Shown: positions 28,452 to 37,723 of the stretch, piece by piece
Position numbering within the stretch: the first letter of the stretch is position 1
How the letters are laid out: each line of letters begins with the position of its first letter
Assembly (NCBI RefSeq): GCF_000143085.1
Contig: NC_014315.1
Coordinates: forward strand, 1,890,001 to 1,954,000
Direction: 5' to 3'
DNA from: Nitrosococcus watsonii C-113
Lineage (GTDB): Bacteria; Pseudomonadota; Gammaproteobacteria; Nitrosococcales; Nitrosococcaceae
DNA: 64,000 nucleotides
Translations under genes and position numbers: made by a program
The notes under the pieces: model-generated
Databases searched by the model: none
Seen by the model: the letters and a program-made list of their open reading frames with translations, nothing else
Told to the model about the DNA's origin: nothing

Positions 28452-30197
28452 ATGATTTTTGGCGTGCTGTCTCTTCAAGCAAAGCATGAGGCTAGCCAAA
28501 TATTGGCGGCACTTTTTAAACGGATCCATCGAGATGGTACGCCCGATCAAATCCGAACGTTTGACTTTCGCCTGGCTATCACGACCATAGCAGGCACTCC
28601 CAACAGTCGACCTCGAATAAATATAATACCCTTTTCAACGGGCCAACTTGTCATCCTCGCCGATATCCCCATTAGAGAATACGTAAGCTATTTAGAAAAA
28701 ACCGATGCACTTTCCCCAGATCTCCCTTTAGCTTGGTCGCTACCGGGAAGATGGATCGCTATAACCGTGCCCCATGACATAAATAAACCTATCCAGTGGG
28801 CCTCAGACCCTATCGGAGCACAGTGGCTCTATGTTACGGAAACCTCCGGTGGGCTGGTATTTTCCGATAATTTTTGGGCTGTTGCTAAAACGGTTAGCAG
28901 CAGCCAAGGTATTGACCCAAAAGCCCTTTGCCACGCTCTGGTCCTAGGTTACAACCTAGGAGAAGAAACCATCACGCCTGGCATAAAGCTCGCTCCCGGG
29001 GGCTGCGTTTACCAATGGGATGCTGGCGATTTTCGTATTATCCGTAGCCATCAGCTTGAATACGGCGATAAGATGGCCGGAGCGACCGAAGCTGAGAAGA
29101 TTACTCAAGTTCAAGCTGCCTTTTATGAAGCCGCTCTTTCTTGGAAGAAGGTTCTACCGGCCCGAACTGCTCTTTCTTTATCGGCCGGCCTAGACTCTCG
29201 AACTGCCTTGGCTTATCTCCAGCGAGCCGGCGTAGAGATGTCTTTCTACACTTTCGGGCAGCCCGGCAGCACCGAAGTGATAGGAGCCCAGTCCATCGCA
29301 CAGCGTGTTGGTTATAGCACTCATCTCTTTAAAATTCCAGATGCCTCTTGGGATGACTGGGAAATAAATATCCAGACGCTGGGTACTATCGGTCCATTAC
29401 AGCAATCAGGCTGGGCACATAGCTGGCGGACCATGTTAGCTAACGAAGCAGATGCAGTCGTGATCGGCTACTTGGGAGATGCATTAACAGGAAAACACCT
29501 TAGCTCGCAGCAATTTAACCGAAGCGACTGGGTCAATTACTGGACTCATTGGAGCTTAAGTTGGGAATGGCAGGAGTGGCCTGGAATCCGAAAAAAATGG
29601 CGCAGAGATCTCCCTAATAACCTCGCCGCTAGCTTTCGGCAAATTACCCAAAAACTAGAGGTTGCCTTCCCACACCAGCAGGCATTTCATCTTGATTTTT
29701 ATTGCCGTCAACGCCGCTGGGTAGCCTCACAGCCTAATGATATAGGGGCGGCGCTGCTTCCCGTGTGCTTCTTCTATCATCCAGCCATCTGGAAAATATG
29801 GACAAATCTGGCCCTATCTGATCTAGAACGCCAACGCCTTTACAGGCGAGCAAACCACCAGTTATTCCCCGATCTTTTCCACCGTCCAGTATCACCCGCA
29901 GGAGATCTGTTTCAACGAGCCTCTCGGAAGCTTACCCGGTTTCTCAGGAGAACGGATACCGCGCTACCGCCATCAGAACGGCCGCGCGTAATTGATAGAT
30001 CGCGAGCACTAGAAAGAAACCAGCAACAAATCATTGCCCAATTAGAATACAGCCGTGAACTACTAGAAGAGGTCGTAGATGTTGATTTCGTCCTAGAAAG
30101 GATAGGCGCCTTCGAGTTACAACGACCATCCGAAGCAGAGTGTGCAATGATCATGAGAGTAGTGAATGCATCCCATCTCATTTCGGCTATTATCTAG
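28452..30197 (+). CDS. Asparagine-synthetase-like ligase E, glutaminase Cys missing
   Basis: A 581-residue protein of asparagine synthetase fold but clearly distinct from paralogues A-D. It begins MIFGVLSL, where functional enzymes have MCGI, so residue 2 is Ile rather than the nucleophilic Cys. The N-terminal domain still keeps the later signature DPIGAQWLYV / GGLVFSDNF and the LAPGG segment at 180-184. The PP-loop is SLSAGLDSRTALAYL with SAGLDS at 244-249, and YLGDALTG takes the place of GDGGDE. It is likely an amide-forming or adenylating enzyme with ammonia or a substrate amine as nucleophile. It is convergent with paralogue D, separated by a strong hairpin. Confidence 0.8.
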   Translation: MIFGVLSLQAKHEASQILAALFKRIHRDGTPDQIRTFDFRLAITTIAGTPNSRPRINIIPFSTGQLVILADIPIREYVSYLEKTDALSPDLPLAWSLPGRWIAITVPHDINKPIQWASDPIGAQWLYVTETSGGLVFSDNFWAVAKTVSSSQGIDPKALCHALVLGYNLGEETITPGIKLAPGGCVYQWDAGDFRIIRSHQLEYGDKMAGATEAEKITQVQAAFYEAALSWKKVLPARTALSLSAGLDSRTALAYLQRAGVEMSFYTFGQPGSTEVIGAQSIAQRVGYSTHLFKIPDASWDDWEINIQTLGTIGPLQQSGWAHSWRTMLANEADAVVIGYLGDALTGKHLSSQQFNRSDWVNYWTHWSLSWEWQEWPGIRKKWRRDLPNNLAASFRQITQKLEVAFPHQQAFHLDFYCRQRRWVASQPNDIGAALLPVCFFYHPAIWKIWTNLALSDLERQRLYRRANHQLFPDLFHRPVSPAGDLFQRASRKLTRFLRRTDTALPPSERPRVIDRSRALERNQQQIIAQLEYSRELLEEVVDVDFVLERIGAFELQRPSEAECAMIMRVVNASHLISAII

Positions 30198-30283
30198 TTT
30201 CTCCCAAGTAGTACTAAAAAGTGAGAGAGGAAGAGACCAGGCGAGTAGATGGTTAATTCAATCTGCATCTCGTATAGCTTTCA

Positions 30284-30309
30284 GGCAACTCCCCTTGCAG
30301 GGAGTTGCC
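30284..30309. terminator. Hairpin between convergent genes, possible terminator
   Basis: GGCAACTCCC (30284-30293), loop CTTGCA, GGGAGTTGCC (30300-30309): a perfect ten-base-pair stem in the 144-base gap between two convergent genes. There is no strong T-run on either side, so termination is likely but not certain. Confidence 0.55.
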
Positions 30310-30341
30310 ATAATCTAGTATAGGTAGAGTATAGAGATTGC

Positions 30342-31910
30342 TCAATTAGAATTAGAAGCGGATTTCAGCTCTGTAGAAGCGTATCGTTTACGGATTTTTT
30401 CCACAGCCCAATGAAAAAGCAAGCTATACTCCCTACCTGAAAAGGTTCCCGATGCTGGGCGGGGGACATCTAGATTTAATATCTCTATAAGCGAGCTAAG
30501 CCGGGCTTTGGAAAGATACCACCCCAAGGTTCCGTACCGTATCTTCCGAAATAGCCGAACTCTCACCTCCTCCGCCATGTGCCGGGTGATAGCTTGCTCA
30601 TGAGGCTGGTTGCTAAGTTTCCTTTCTCGAAACTGTAGAAAATCATCCCAAGATTCTTTAGTAAACATTGTCGAAATATTGCTGGCAACCCACGTAGGTT
30701 GGGTCACAGCTTTCTTGATGGTACCAAAAGATTCCCTCGCCACCCCCGCTTCCTCAGCTATTCGCCGCGGAATAGGACGGTCATACCAGCCACCTAAGCG
30801 GAATTTAGCCATCTCATGGGATAATGAAATTTTATTAAGCTCAGGCCGCCTGTACATCGTTAACAAAGGAATAGGTAAATTCAAGAAACCTACCCGTAGC
30901 CGGAACTCAGACATGGAACCACCGAGGCCGCCGGTTGTGGACCGCCCGTAGCGGTGGTGGTTGACATTCTTAGTAGTGACCTTCCACAAACCATCGCCGA
31001 AATCCCCCTTTACGAAAATCCGCTTCTCAAGTACGGTACTCAAGGGTGCATAAACAACATCGTCGCCGCCGTTTCCGCTAGCCATGAATTCAGCCTCGGG
31101 ATATTGTTCCAACTCAAGATAGGCTTCCCGTTCAATTGGCAGTAAGGTAATTTCAAGTGCCTTGGCAATGTCGGTTGCATCCTCCATATGCCCGTGTCGC
31201 GAATCAGCAAACGTTACTGCTTCCGTGCAACCAATTGACTTAACAAGCGCGGTACACGCTGGCGAATCATAACCCGTTGAAAGTGAGCTTAACGGCGTAT
31301 ACCGAATAGTTCGAGCAGGGTCTGTAGCATTATCATAAATAGCACAAATAGATTTAGCGAGGTAATCGATGTACTCCGTATAATCGGTAAATGCAGGAGG
31401 CGTAGGACGAGATATTCGCCGTTGAATGAGGTCATGGCCAACCGCAATGCCATCATGATAGTGAAGAGTAGCCTGGTGCTTTCCATCGAGGGGAATTGAA
31501 GTTACCGCTTTGTTATACCCTTGCAGAATTGAGAAAAAATCCGTTTCGTAGAAGCCATAACTGCTTAATAGCTGGTGTGAGCTGGCCTCTAACAGATAAC
31601 AGAAGGAGTTAGAAATATACAGTACATCTCCATTGCGTATACTGTGCAGCCGTTCGGTAGGGTAAGTCGCGGGGAAAAAAAATACTTCGCTGGCGCTAAT
31701 CATACCACCCGATCCTAGCAAGACTTCGGACTCACCCAATCCACCCTTGGAAAAATCGCCCAGCCAAGCACCCTCCACAAAGAAAGTAGCTATCTGTTCT
31801 ACCCAGGAGCCGTGCTCGACAAATATCGTATCATTCCCCTTAATAATTTTCGCACACCATGACAATCGGGGAATCGAGGTGTTTTTACGATAACAAAAAC
31901 GAAAGCTCAT
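30342..31910 (-). CDS. Asparagine-synthetase-like ligase, paralogue D
   Basis: A 522-residue member of the four-gene family, closest in pattern to paralogue A. Starts MSFRFCYRKN, no Cys2. N-terminal block VEHGSWVEQ and GSGGMIS; PP-loop STGYDS at 211-216; EAEFMASGNGGDDVVYA; MSEFRLRVGFLNLPIP; WYDRPIPRRIAEEAGVARESFG. One difference is that the (F)TGFxGDxxW motif is VKGDFGDGLWKV. The C-terminus (YSLLFHWAVEKIRKRY) matches the WA-E/Q-K ending of A, B and C. Substrate unknown. Confidence 0.83.
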   Translation of the reverse strand: MSFRFCYRKNTSIPRLSWCAKIIKGNDTIFVEHGSWVEQIATFFVEGAWLGDFSKGGLGESEVLLGSGGMISASEVFFFPATYPTERLHSIRNGDVLYISNSFCYLLEASSHQLLSSYGFYETDFFSILQGYNKAVTSIPLDGKHQATLHYHDGIAVGHDLIQRRISRPTPPAFTDYTEYIDYLAKSICAIYDNATDPARTIRYTPLSSLSTGYDSPACTALVKSIGCTEAVTFADSRHGHMEDATDIAKALEITLLPIEREAYLELEQYPEAEFMASGNGGDDVVYAPLSTVLEKRIFVKGDFGDGLWKVTTKNVNHHRYGRSTTGGLGGSMSEFRLRVGFLNLPIPLLTMYRRPELNKISLSHEMAKFRLGGWYDRPIPRRIAEEAGVARESFGTIKKAVTQPTWVASNISTMFTKESWDDFLQFRERKLSNQPHEQAITRHMAEEVRVRLFRKIRYGTLGWYLSKARLSSLIEILNLDVPRPASGTFSGREYSLLFHWAVEKIRKRYASTELKSASNSN

Positions 31911-32005
31911 ACCCTACTCGCTAGCATTTTTTTTCTCAATAGCCACCTGGAAGAAAGGAAGCGCTCACCTTAAGAAGATTCCCACATAGCCAAGGAGAGC
32001 ACTAA

Positions 32006-32131
32006 CTAGGATTTTACTAGCCAATGAAACAAATTTTGGAGCGTGGACATACCAGGGGAAAATACCGCGGGCCAGAATAGCAGGAGTGCTAGGACAAAAT
32101 CTGCACCCCAGGCCATAAAACTTCTAATCAT
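32006..32131 (-). CDS. Possible small membrane peptide upstream of paralogue D
   Basis: A 41-codon frame on the minus strand (ATG at 32131, TAG at 32008-32006) with a hydrophobic stretch WGADFVLALLLFWPAVFSPG followed by a second short one. It lies about 95 bases upstream of paralogue D on the same strand. No ribosome site is evident and it has no recognised family. Weak support; it might be a fragment of a larger membrane protein. Confidence 0.15.
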   Translation of the reverse strand: MIRSFMAWGADFVLALLLFWPAVFSPGMSTLQNLFHWLVKS

Positions 32132-32535
32132 GGTGCTTAACGCGAAAGAAGACATGTATGAATAGCTTCTACAAAGCCCCTACCGATAATAGCCTTGCCA
32201 ATAGTATGATAATAAAATCATTGGTGATGGTAGTTTGAGGAGTAAGAGGAGTAAAAAGGTAACGGCTATAAGCGGGCTAACAAATACAGAAATGTGGTCA
32301 AAATATTTCTTCCGTATTGAACTTCACCTACTAAGACTTACCTCATAAATTACCTATAAAAATCACTCTATATTAACAATTTAGCAAAGGCTTTAGCACA
32401 ATCACTATTCTAACAAACAGAGTTAGTATGATCGTGAAGATAAACTCCTCAGCTAATGATCTTAATGGACATTCCAGATAGAAGGCAAAATATAGGTAAT
32501 TATACTACGGATCCTTAAAAAATCAAAGATAAGTC

Positions 32536-33357
32536 GGTAGTGCTCAAAAAGTAATGCTGCTCAGAATTATCGTATGACTTCTTGGTTGTAATGACAAATA
32601 AAGAATTTGATTGCACCGATATGATTAGCCAGTTTTTTCGAAAATAACAGGGTTTGACGAACCAAGCGCGAGACGCGCTGGGGCAAGGTGCAGTTAAACC
32701 GTTCGATGGCATTAGTTTGCCCCGAGCCGTTGGGACAAATTTGATGCTGCGCTGTAGGAATAATGCCCCGATAGGCCTCCCCATTATTGTCAGTGATAAA
32801 GGTAGCTTGTTGACGATAGCTTGTCGGAAGACGTAGCCACACCTGATGGGCACTGTCCTGTGAGCAGTCGCCGATATAGAAGGCCACTACTTGGCGTGAG
32901 CATGGATCGAGCGCCAGCTAGAGCCATTGCTTATTCGCTTTACAACCGACAAAGCTCCACAATTCATCAGCTTGGACTTCCAGACAAAGGAGTTCAATGG
33001 CCCGAGCGGTTGAACACCTAGATCATCAGTCAAGGGCGCGTATAGCTCATCGATAAACTGCAGCAACCACGTCGAGCTTCACCTCCAGTACCCGACAAAT
33101 ACCTCGCAACGACAGCCGCTCTAGCAGTCATTTTTTGACCAAGGTGCGCCTGGTCTCGTCAATTCGATGGGCGTCAGCCACAAACTGTCAACCACGCACC
33201 AGAGAGGCGTAATTTTGTTTACCGTAGTGGGGGCGACCGTTTTTCTTAATATGCGATTTCGCAACGTGGGCAACGCAAGTTGTTCATTGGTTGCTTCCTA
33301 TTACAACGGAGTCGCTCTGTTTTCACAAATTCAAAGCATTACTTTTTGAGCACCACC
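32536..33357 (-). mobile_element. IS1-family element with intact ends and an 8-bp target duplication
   Basis: The ends GGTAGTGCTCAAAAAGTAATGCT (23 bases from 32536) and the complement at 33357 GGTGGTGCTCAAAAAGTAATGCT match at all but one position. They are flanked by the direct repeat GATAAGTC at 32528-32535 and 33358-33365, an 8-base duplication as expected for IS1. The 822-base size fits the family (0.7-1.1 kb). The transposase inside (see next entry) has several stops and frameshifts, so it is inactive unless complemented. Confidence 0.9.
32567..33282 (-). pseudogene. IS1-family transposase (InsA/InsB-like), broken
   Basis: From the minus strand at 33282 the order of IS1 protein blocks is present: LRCPRCE with a zinc-ribbon, then in a shifted frame KKNGRPHYGKQNYA, LLERLSLRGICRVLEV, and finally, in an unbroken 106-codon frame (32887-32567), GDCSQDSAHQVWLRLPTSY, TDNNGEAYRGIIPTAQHQ, SGQTNAIERFNCTLPQRVSR and FSKKL with HYNQE at the end, corresponding to the InsB DDE region. 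In-frame TGA codons in the N-terminal half and multiple shifts mark decay. Confidence 0.85.
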
Positions 33358-33869
33358 GATAAGTCTAGCAGCGAAGAGTACTCAGCCGATTACAAAGTCT
33401 GCAAACGAAGGGCTAATAACCTGAGTCGGAGTCCATTGGCCGGACTCACGCTTATTGACTCTACCCCAAAATCCTAAGTAAATCATCTATAATTTAGAGT
33501 TAACCAGACGCACACAAGCGGTTAATAAGCCCTAAACAATGGCAATCTGCAAACGTATCAACCATCAAAAACAAATATTCTTTTTTCTGCCATTACAACA
33601 GCTAGATCACATTTGATTAAATAACTAATAATACAATTGAAAAAGCATTACAATCCTCTGTTGTCAGGCGCAAATTCAGAGCTTGCAACCGTTCTAAAAA
33701 AGAGATTCATGTCGCTGCTATTACGTCTATGGCAACAAAAAGCCCTCTTTCTTTATGACCAACCCGTTCTACACTACACACTGGGGCCTTCCCTTCAACG
33801 ACATACTAAGACAAGCACGATCGCTTCAGAGAAGTGGTAAAAAAACACGACCCATCTAATTATTGGAAC

Positions 33870-34230
33870 TCCAAGGTATATTTTTATTTCCACGTTGATA
33901 TGCGCAAAACCGGTACCACTTTTATGCAAAAATGCCTTTCCAAAATTCTACAGTATTAAATATCTACCCCCCTGGTCACCAACAAACGCATGGATTGCCT
34001 GTTGTCCAATATCCATCTTCAAAGTGAGCGCAAAGGGATCTACAAGGCCCTTGCTATTACCTTTGCGCTTCCAATAAGCGCCCTATCATCCTTATTAACT
34101 GGTCCGACCTCATCGAACGCGAACGGCTGATGCTGCTGCGTGCTGCCATCGCTGTCGAGGGGCGCTCGGTTCCCATTTATGAGGCCATCTACACTCTACT
34201 CAGTATAACAGCCCTCGTATTCATAACTCC
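33870..34230 (+). pseudogene. Sulfotransferase-like remnant
   Basis: Frame fragments on the plus strand resemble the start of a PAPS-dependent sulfotransferase: YFYFHVDMRKTGTTFMQKCL at about 33879-33938, where HxGMxKTGTT is the 5'-phosphosulfate loop, then a stop, and further on PIILINWSDLIERERLM. The rest, to about 34900, shows no continuous frame. An intact but differently built sulfotransferase lies at 35.4 kb. The identification rests on one short motif. Confidence 0.4.
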
Positions 34231-34989
34231 CTGAAAATTGTACACCGATTATCGTCATGGGTGACCGATTTCGTGGTCCGCGATTCAAGGCTGCCGAAAA
34301 TCTCAGTTGGCATTGGCTTGGGCGAATTCGCAATAGTATTAAATATCGACTACTCTCGCGTAAACGCCCACTTATCTCAGTCCAGCCGAACTCTCTCATA
34401 AGTGCCCCTATCTTTGCCATCTTCATCTGTTCAAAAAAGGCTGTTCTGGACGCCATCCTTGTCGCTGCGTTGAACACCACCGCAAACACAGTAGTATCGA
34501 AACTGTCTTTAAGAAACAGCAACGCGACCCGAGGTTAATCGCAACCCACCTCACTCCAGAGGAGTTTTCGCCCAAAAGCATTATAGCCCTTCACGGTAAA
34601 CGGATGCAGACCGAGGAGTGTTGCCGTGATTGGAAAAGTGATATATACCGATTCGGTATTACCATCCCTCGTTCGAGGAATATCAAACGACTCAACCTCC
34701 CCCTTTTGGTGGGTGCACTGGCTACCTTATCTCTATGGTGGATTAGCTGCCATGCCAAGCGCAACCAAGGGCACCGCCATTTCCAAGCTAACACCGTACG
34801 TGATCGTAACATCCTATCAATTTTGTTCCTTGCTGCCGCCGTCATCAGGCAACCTGATTACCCGATTAACTGTACTGACTTGATTTACTCCTGGGCATCA
34901 TTCCCCGATTATGTGCCTGAACAGAATTTGGCGTAGCTTTGTGGGAATCCATCAGAGTTCTACGTTGGCTGAAGATGAGTACTCTTCAT

Positions 34990-35180
34990 CGTATTCTCTC
35001 TGTTCAATTCTATTGGCTTTAGGAGCTATGGCGGCCTCAATCCCCGCTTCCTGGAGCAATACCAGCACGCGTTGCTGCAGCATCGTAGGCTTTGTCCGCC
35101 AGAAACACCATAATTTTGTGTAATAATGTGGGCAGCAGGGCGTCCGCTCCCTGCAAATAAAGTCCTTTTACAAAGGAAAG
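34990..35180 (-). pseudogene. IS5-type transposase remnant
   Basis: On the minus strand, QGADALLPTLLHKIMVFLADKAYDAAA matches the IS5 DDE block (ADKAYDAD-like), and a one-base shift later RVLVLLQEAGIEAAIAPKANRIEQREYDEE continues the usual sequence. No ends or full frame remain. The stretch 33366-34989 and 35180-35366 otherwise contains no gene that I can support. Confidence 0.65.
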
Positions 35181-35366
35181 CCCTAATTACACCGCAAAAA
35201 CCGACAGCGCCTACCCTATAGCCCATAATACTTCAACCAATCGCCCCAGAGGAAAACGCTTAAAATATTCTGTGGTTTTATAGACGTTTCTCCTCTTTCG
35301 TCCAGTTGGACCATTTCCTTTACCCCATTTGGCCCTAATGGTGGAGGTAGAACTATTCACTACTGG

Positions 35367-36194
35367 TTATACTGCCACCCGCTCGATACGGGCTAATAAT
35401 TGATCACATATTTGACGAATAGCCGAATCAATCTTAGGAGGAGATCTTCGACGCACGGAACTAGCAACTACTTTACGGCTCACATGCGGTTTATAAGCGA
35501 TTCCGAGAAAAGTAAACAACTCATTAAATACCTCGGTAGGGTGTTGGACAAGCTGCTCATAACCTACCAAACGTACACGTGAGTCCTGATCCAAGTTCTG
35601 CTCGAAAAAAAGCACATTACGAAAATACCAAAAGAGCGCGCAGGCTGACGCATTGCTGATCTCAGGATGATAAAGACACCTGACTAAGGCATGAGTTTCA
35701 TCCGACATCCCCCGTCCACGCCATCCAGCGGCATTCCGATCTCCAGCAATACGTCGAATGCTCTCTGGCATGCCGGTCCAAAGATCTAAGTGTGAATTTA
35801 CAACATCCTCATAATGGCGCACCAACCATATCCCCTTTGATGGGTTAAATGTATCCATCAGACAGCGTAATTCCTGGAGTTCACAAAGTGCTTTTAGTAC
35901 TATATATTTTGCGCTAGCGGTTCTTACTAGGCTATGAATAACAGTCGGTGGCCGCATCTCATAACCATTAAAAGCACGCGGGTCACGCTCATGGTAAACC
36001 ATGGTCTCAAAGCTTCGCTCAAGGACATCCATCAGCATATTAGTCCCTGATCTCTGGACTCCTGCAATAAAGAAGATCTGCTTGGCACCCTCGCGGGACG
36101 AAGATAAAAGCGTTTGATAAGCTTGTTTCTTGAGAAGAAAGGAATGGTACTTGATTCTCGCAAGTGCGCGGACGAGCCCATCTTGACTTTTCAT
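35367..36194 (-). CDS. Sulfotransferase family protein
   Basis: A 275-residue PAPS-dependent sulfotransferase-type protein. The phosphosulfate-binding loop IFFIAGVQRSGTNMLMDVLE lies near residues 40-60 and the 3'-phosphate binding segment IWLVRHYEDVVNSHLDLW near 120. The frame opens at 36212, but ATG 36194 overlaps the stop of the O-antigen-ligase-like gene by four bases (ATGA) and is the likelier start. It is predicted to sulfate the polysaccharide or an acceptor made by the cluster; that is inference from context. Confidence 0.85.
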   Translation of the reverse strand: MKSQDGLVRALARIKYHSFLLKKQAYQTLLSSSREGAKQIFFIAGVQRSGTNMLMDVLERSFETMVYHERDPRAFNGYEMRPPTVIHSLVRTASAKYIVLKALCELQELRCLMDTFNPSKGIWLVRHYEDVVNSHLDLWTGMPESIRRIAGDRNAAGWRGRGMSDETHALVRCLYHPEISNASACALFWYFRNVLFFEQNLDQDSRVRLVGYEQLVQHPTEVFNELFTFLGIAYKPHVSRKVVASSVRRRSPPKIDSAIRQICDQLLARIERVAV

Positions 36195-37606
36195 AGACGC
36201 CTTCCAGGCCATTTTTCAGGGAGACGTTCATTCTTCTGTCCCTCCTTGCTTAAAGAAGATAATTTATCTTGGCCACGCAGAGAAGACTGCCCATAGTGTA
36301 TCCTCTTATTATTTGCAAAGACTGCAGATGAATGGCGGCTAGTTATTCGCCCATCGGCCAAAACCTCCCGCCAAAGCAATGCGGCTAAAACAATAAAGAG
36401 ATAATAAAGGTCAAAATAGGCCAGATTCAAGAAAGCTCCACTGACGGCATAGCCAACAAGTCCTACTTGCAATGCCCAGGCATATTGCCCTATCCACTGC
36501 AATTCAGAAAACTTCGAAGTCTGTTTGTTAAGGCGTCCTAGCCGTTGGTAAGTTAAAAATAAGATTATCATAAATAGGCCAAAACCCACAAAACCGTGCT
36601 GTCCTAGCATTTGAAAGTAGATGCTATGAGCAACATGCCTGCCTTTTATTACATCGAAGTATTCAGGATCCAGGTAAGTATACCACCGTACAGAATCGCC
36701 TTCGTAGTCGAATCCACCACCGCGTAACGGCCTATCCACAGCAATATTCCATGCCAAATTCCATGCTGCGATACGCTGCATCGCGGAGGCATCCATTTTG
36801 TAATCTTGAATACTCTCCGCCCGATTAAAGAGCTTTTCAGGGGCAAATGCTAGGGCAGCGAAAGCAATAGGGATAAGCAAAATAACCAATAATGCTTTAT
36901 TACGCCACTTCATAAATAACAGCATAGAAACCACTGCTAACCCTAACATAGCACCTCGCGAGTAAGTGAACGGTATAGCGATGAAAGTAAGGGCAAAGGT
37001 AGTATATAAAAGCTTCCGTAACCAAACTCGCTCTTCGTGCCGCGCTAAAACTAGAAGCAGGGGTAACCCCATCACTAGTGCTAAACCTAAAAAATTATTC
37101 CCGGTAAGGAAAGAGTTTTCAGGCCCCATCACATGGTACTGTCCACCTGTAAAAATAGTAAATACACCACCTTTAAAGCCATAAAAACCTAGGCTCAGAG
37201 TTGCGACTAGAAACAGCCAATAAATCCTCTGTTTGCCATAGATGAGCATCGTCGTTACATAGCTCATTAAAAAAATTTTTGCCACCTTATCCCATTGTTG
37301 CCAAGCATCCTCAGGTGCCCAAGCGAAAAATGTGGTAAAGGTCATATACCCAAAAAGCACCAATAAGAGTCGAAGTTCCAGTGTCCAGGCAATAGGCTTC
37401 CTGTCTCGCACCAGCAGCAGCCCCCCTAATATCGCAATTGCCACCATCTGCGCGAAGGGCATATTCCAGGCAAACCCCCACGTCAACCGATGAGGATTCA
37501 TAATGCCTATCCATGTCCATACTAAAATACCAATCCATGGACGTAAAAAACAAACAGGCAGCAAGGCAAAAATAACCCCTGTGATCAGGATATCGCGAAA
37601 CGGCAT
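36191..37606 (-). CDS. O-antigen ligase / putative O-glycosylation ligase, exosortase A system-associated
   Basis: A 471-residue inner-membrane protein with about twelve membrane spans of the Wzy/WaaL superfamily. The N-terminus (PFRDILITGVIFALLPVCF, then RPWIGILVWTWIGIMNPHRL) closely follows the exosortase A-associated subfamily as I know it, as does TWGFAWNMPFAQMVAIAI. A large periplasmic loop holds the RAESIQDYKMDASAMQR region and HVAHSIYFQMLGQHGFVG, with a conserved His. It probably polymerises or transfers the polysaccharide. It is divergent from the acyl-CoA ligase (117 bases) and coupled to the sulfotransferase. Confidence 0.9.
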   Translation of the reverse strand: MPFRDILITGVIFALLPVCFLRPWIGILVWTWIGIMNPHRLTWGFAWNMPFAQMVAIAILGGLLLVRDRKPIAWTLELRLLLVLFGYMTFTTFFAWAPEDAWQQWDKVAKIFLMSYVTTMLIYGKQRIYWLFLVATLSLGFYGFKGGVFTIFTGGQYHVMGPENSFLTGNNFLGLALVMGLPLLLVLARHEERVWLRKLLYTTFALTFIAIPFTYSRGAMLGLAVVSMLLFMKWRNKALLVILLIPIAFAALAFAPEKLFNRAESIQDYKMDASAMQRIAAWNLAWNIAVDRPLRGGGFDYEGDSVRWYTYLDPEYFDVIKGRHVAHSIYFQMLGQHGFVGFGLFMIILFLTYQRLGRLNKQTSKFSELQWIGQYAWALQVGLVGYAVSGAFLNLAYFDLYYLFIVLAALLWREVLADGRITSRHSSAVFANNKRIHYGQSSLRGQDKLSSLSKEGQKNERLPEKWPGRRL

Positions 37607-37723
37607 TAGCGAGTTATACTGGAGTGGTTTTTGTAAAAGTAGTTTTCATTTTTTCGGCACTAGCCATCGAAATTTTAGCTTTCTTACGCCAAATCTTATT
37701 GAAACTGGCACGGATAGAGTTTT

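Noticed and set aside
28284-30197. Lasso-peptide locus (small peptide plus asparagine-synthetase-like enzyme)
   Set aside because: No leader peptidase or RRE protein is nearby and the peptide lacks the Thr at -2 and the acidic residue at core position 7-9; kept only as a weak small-ORF note.
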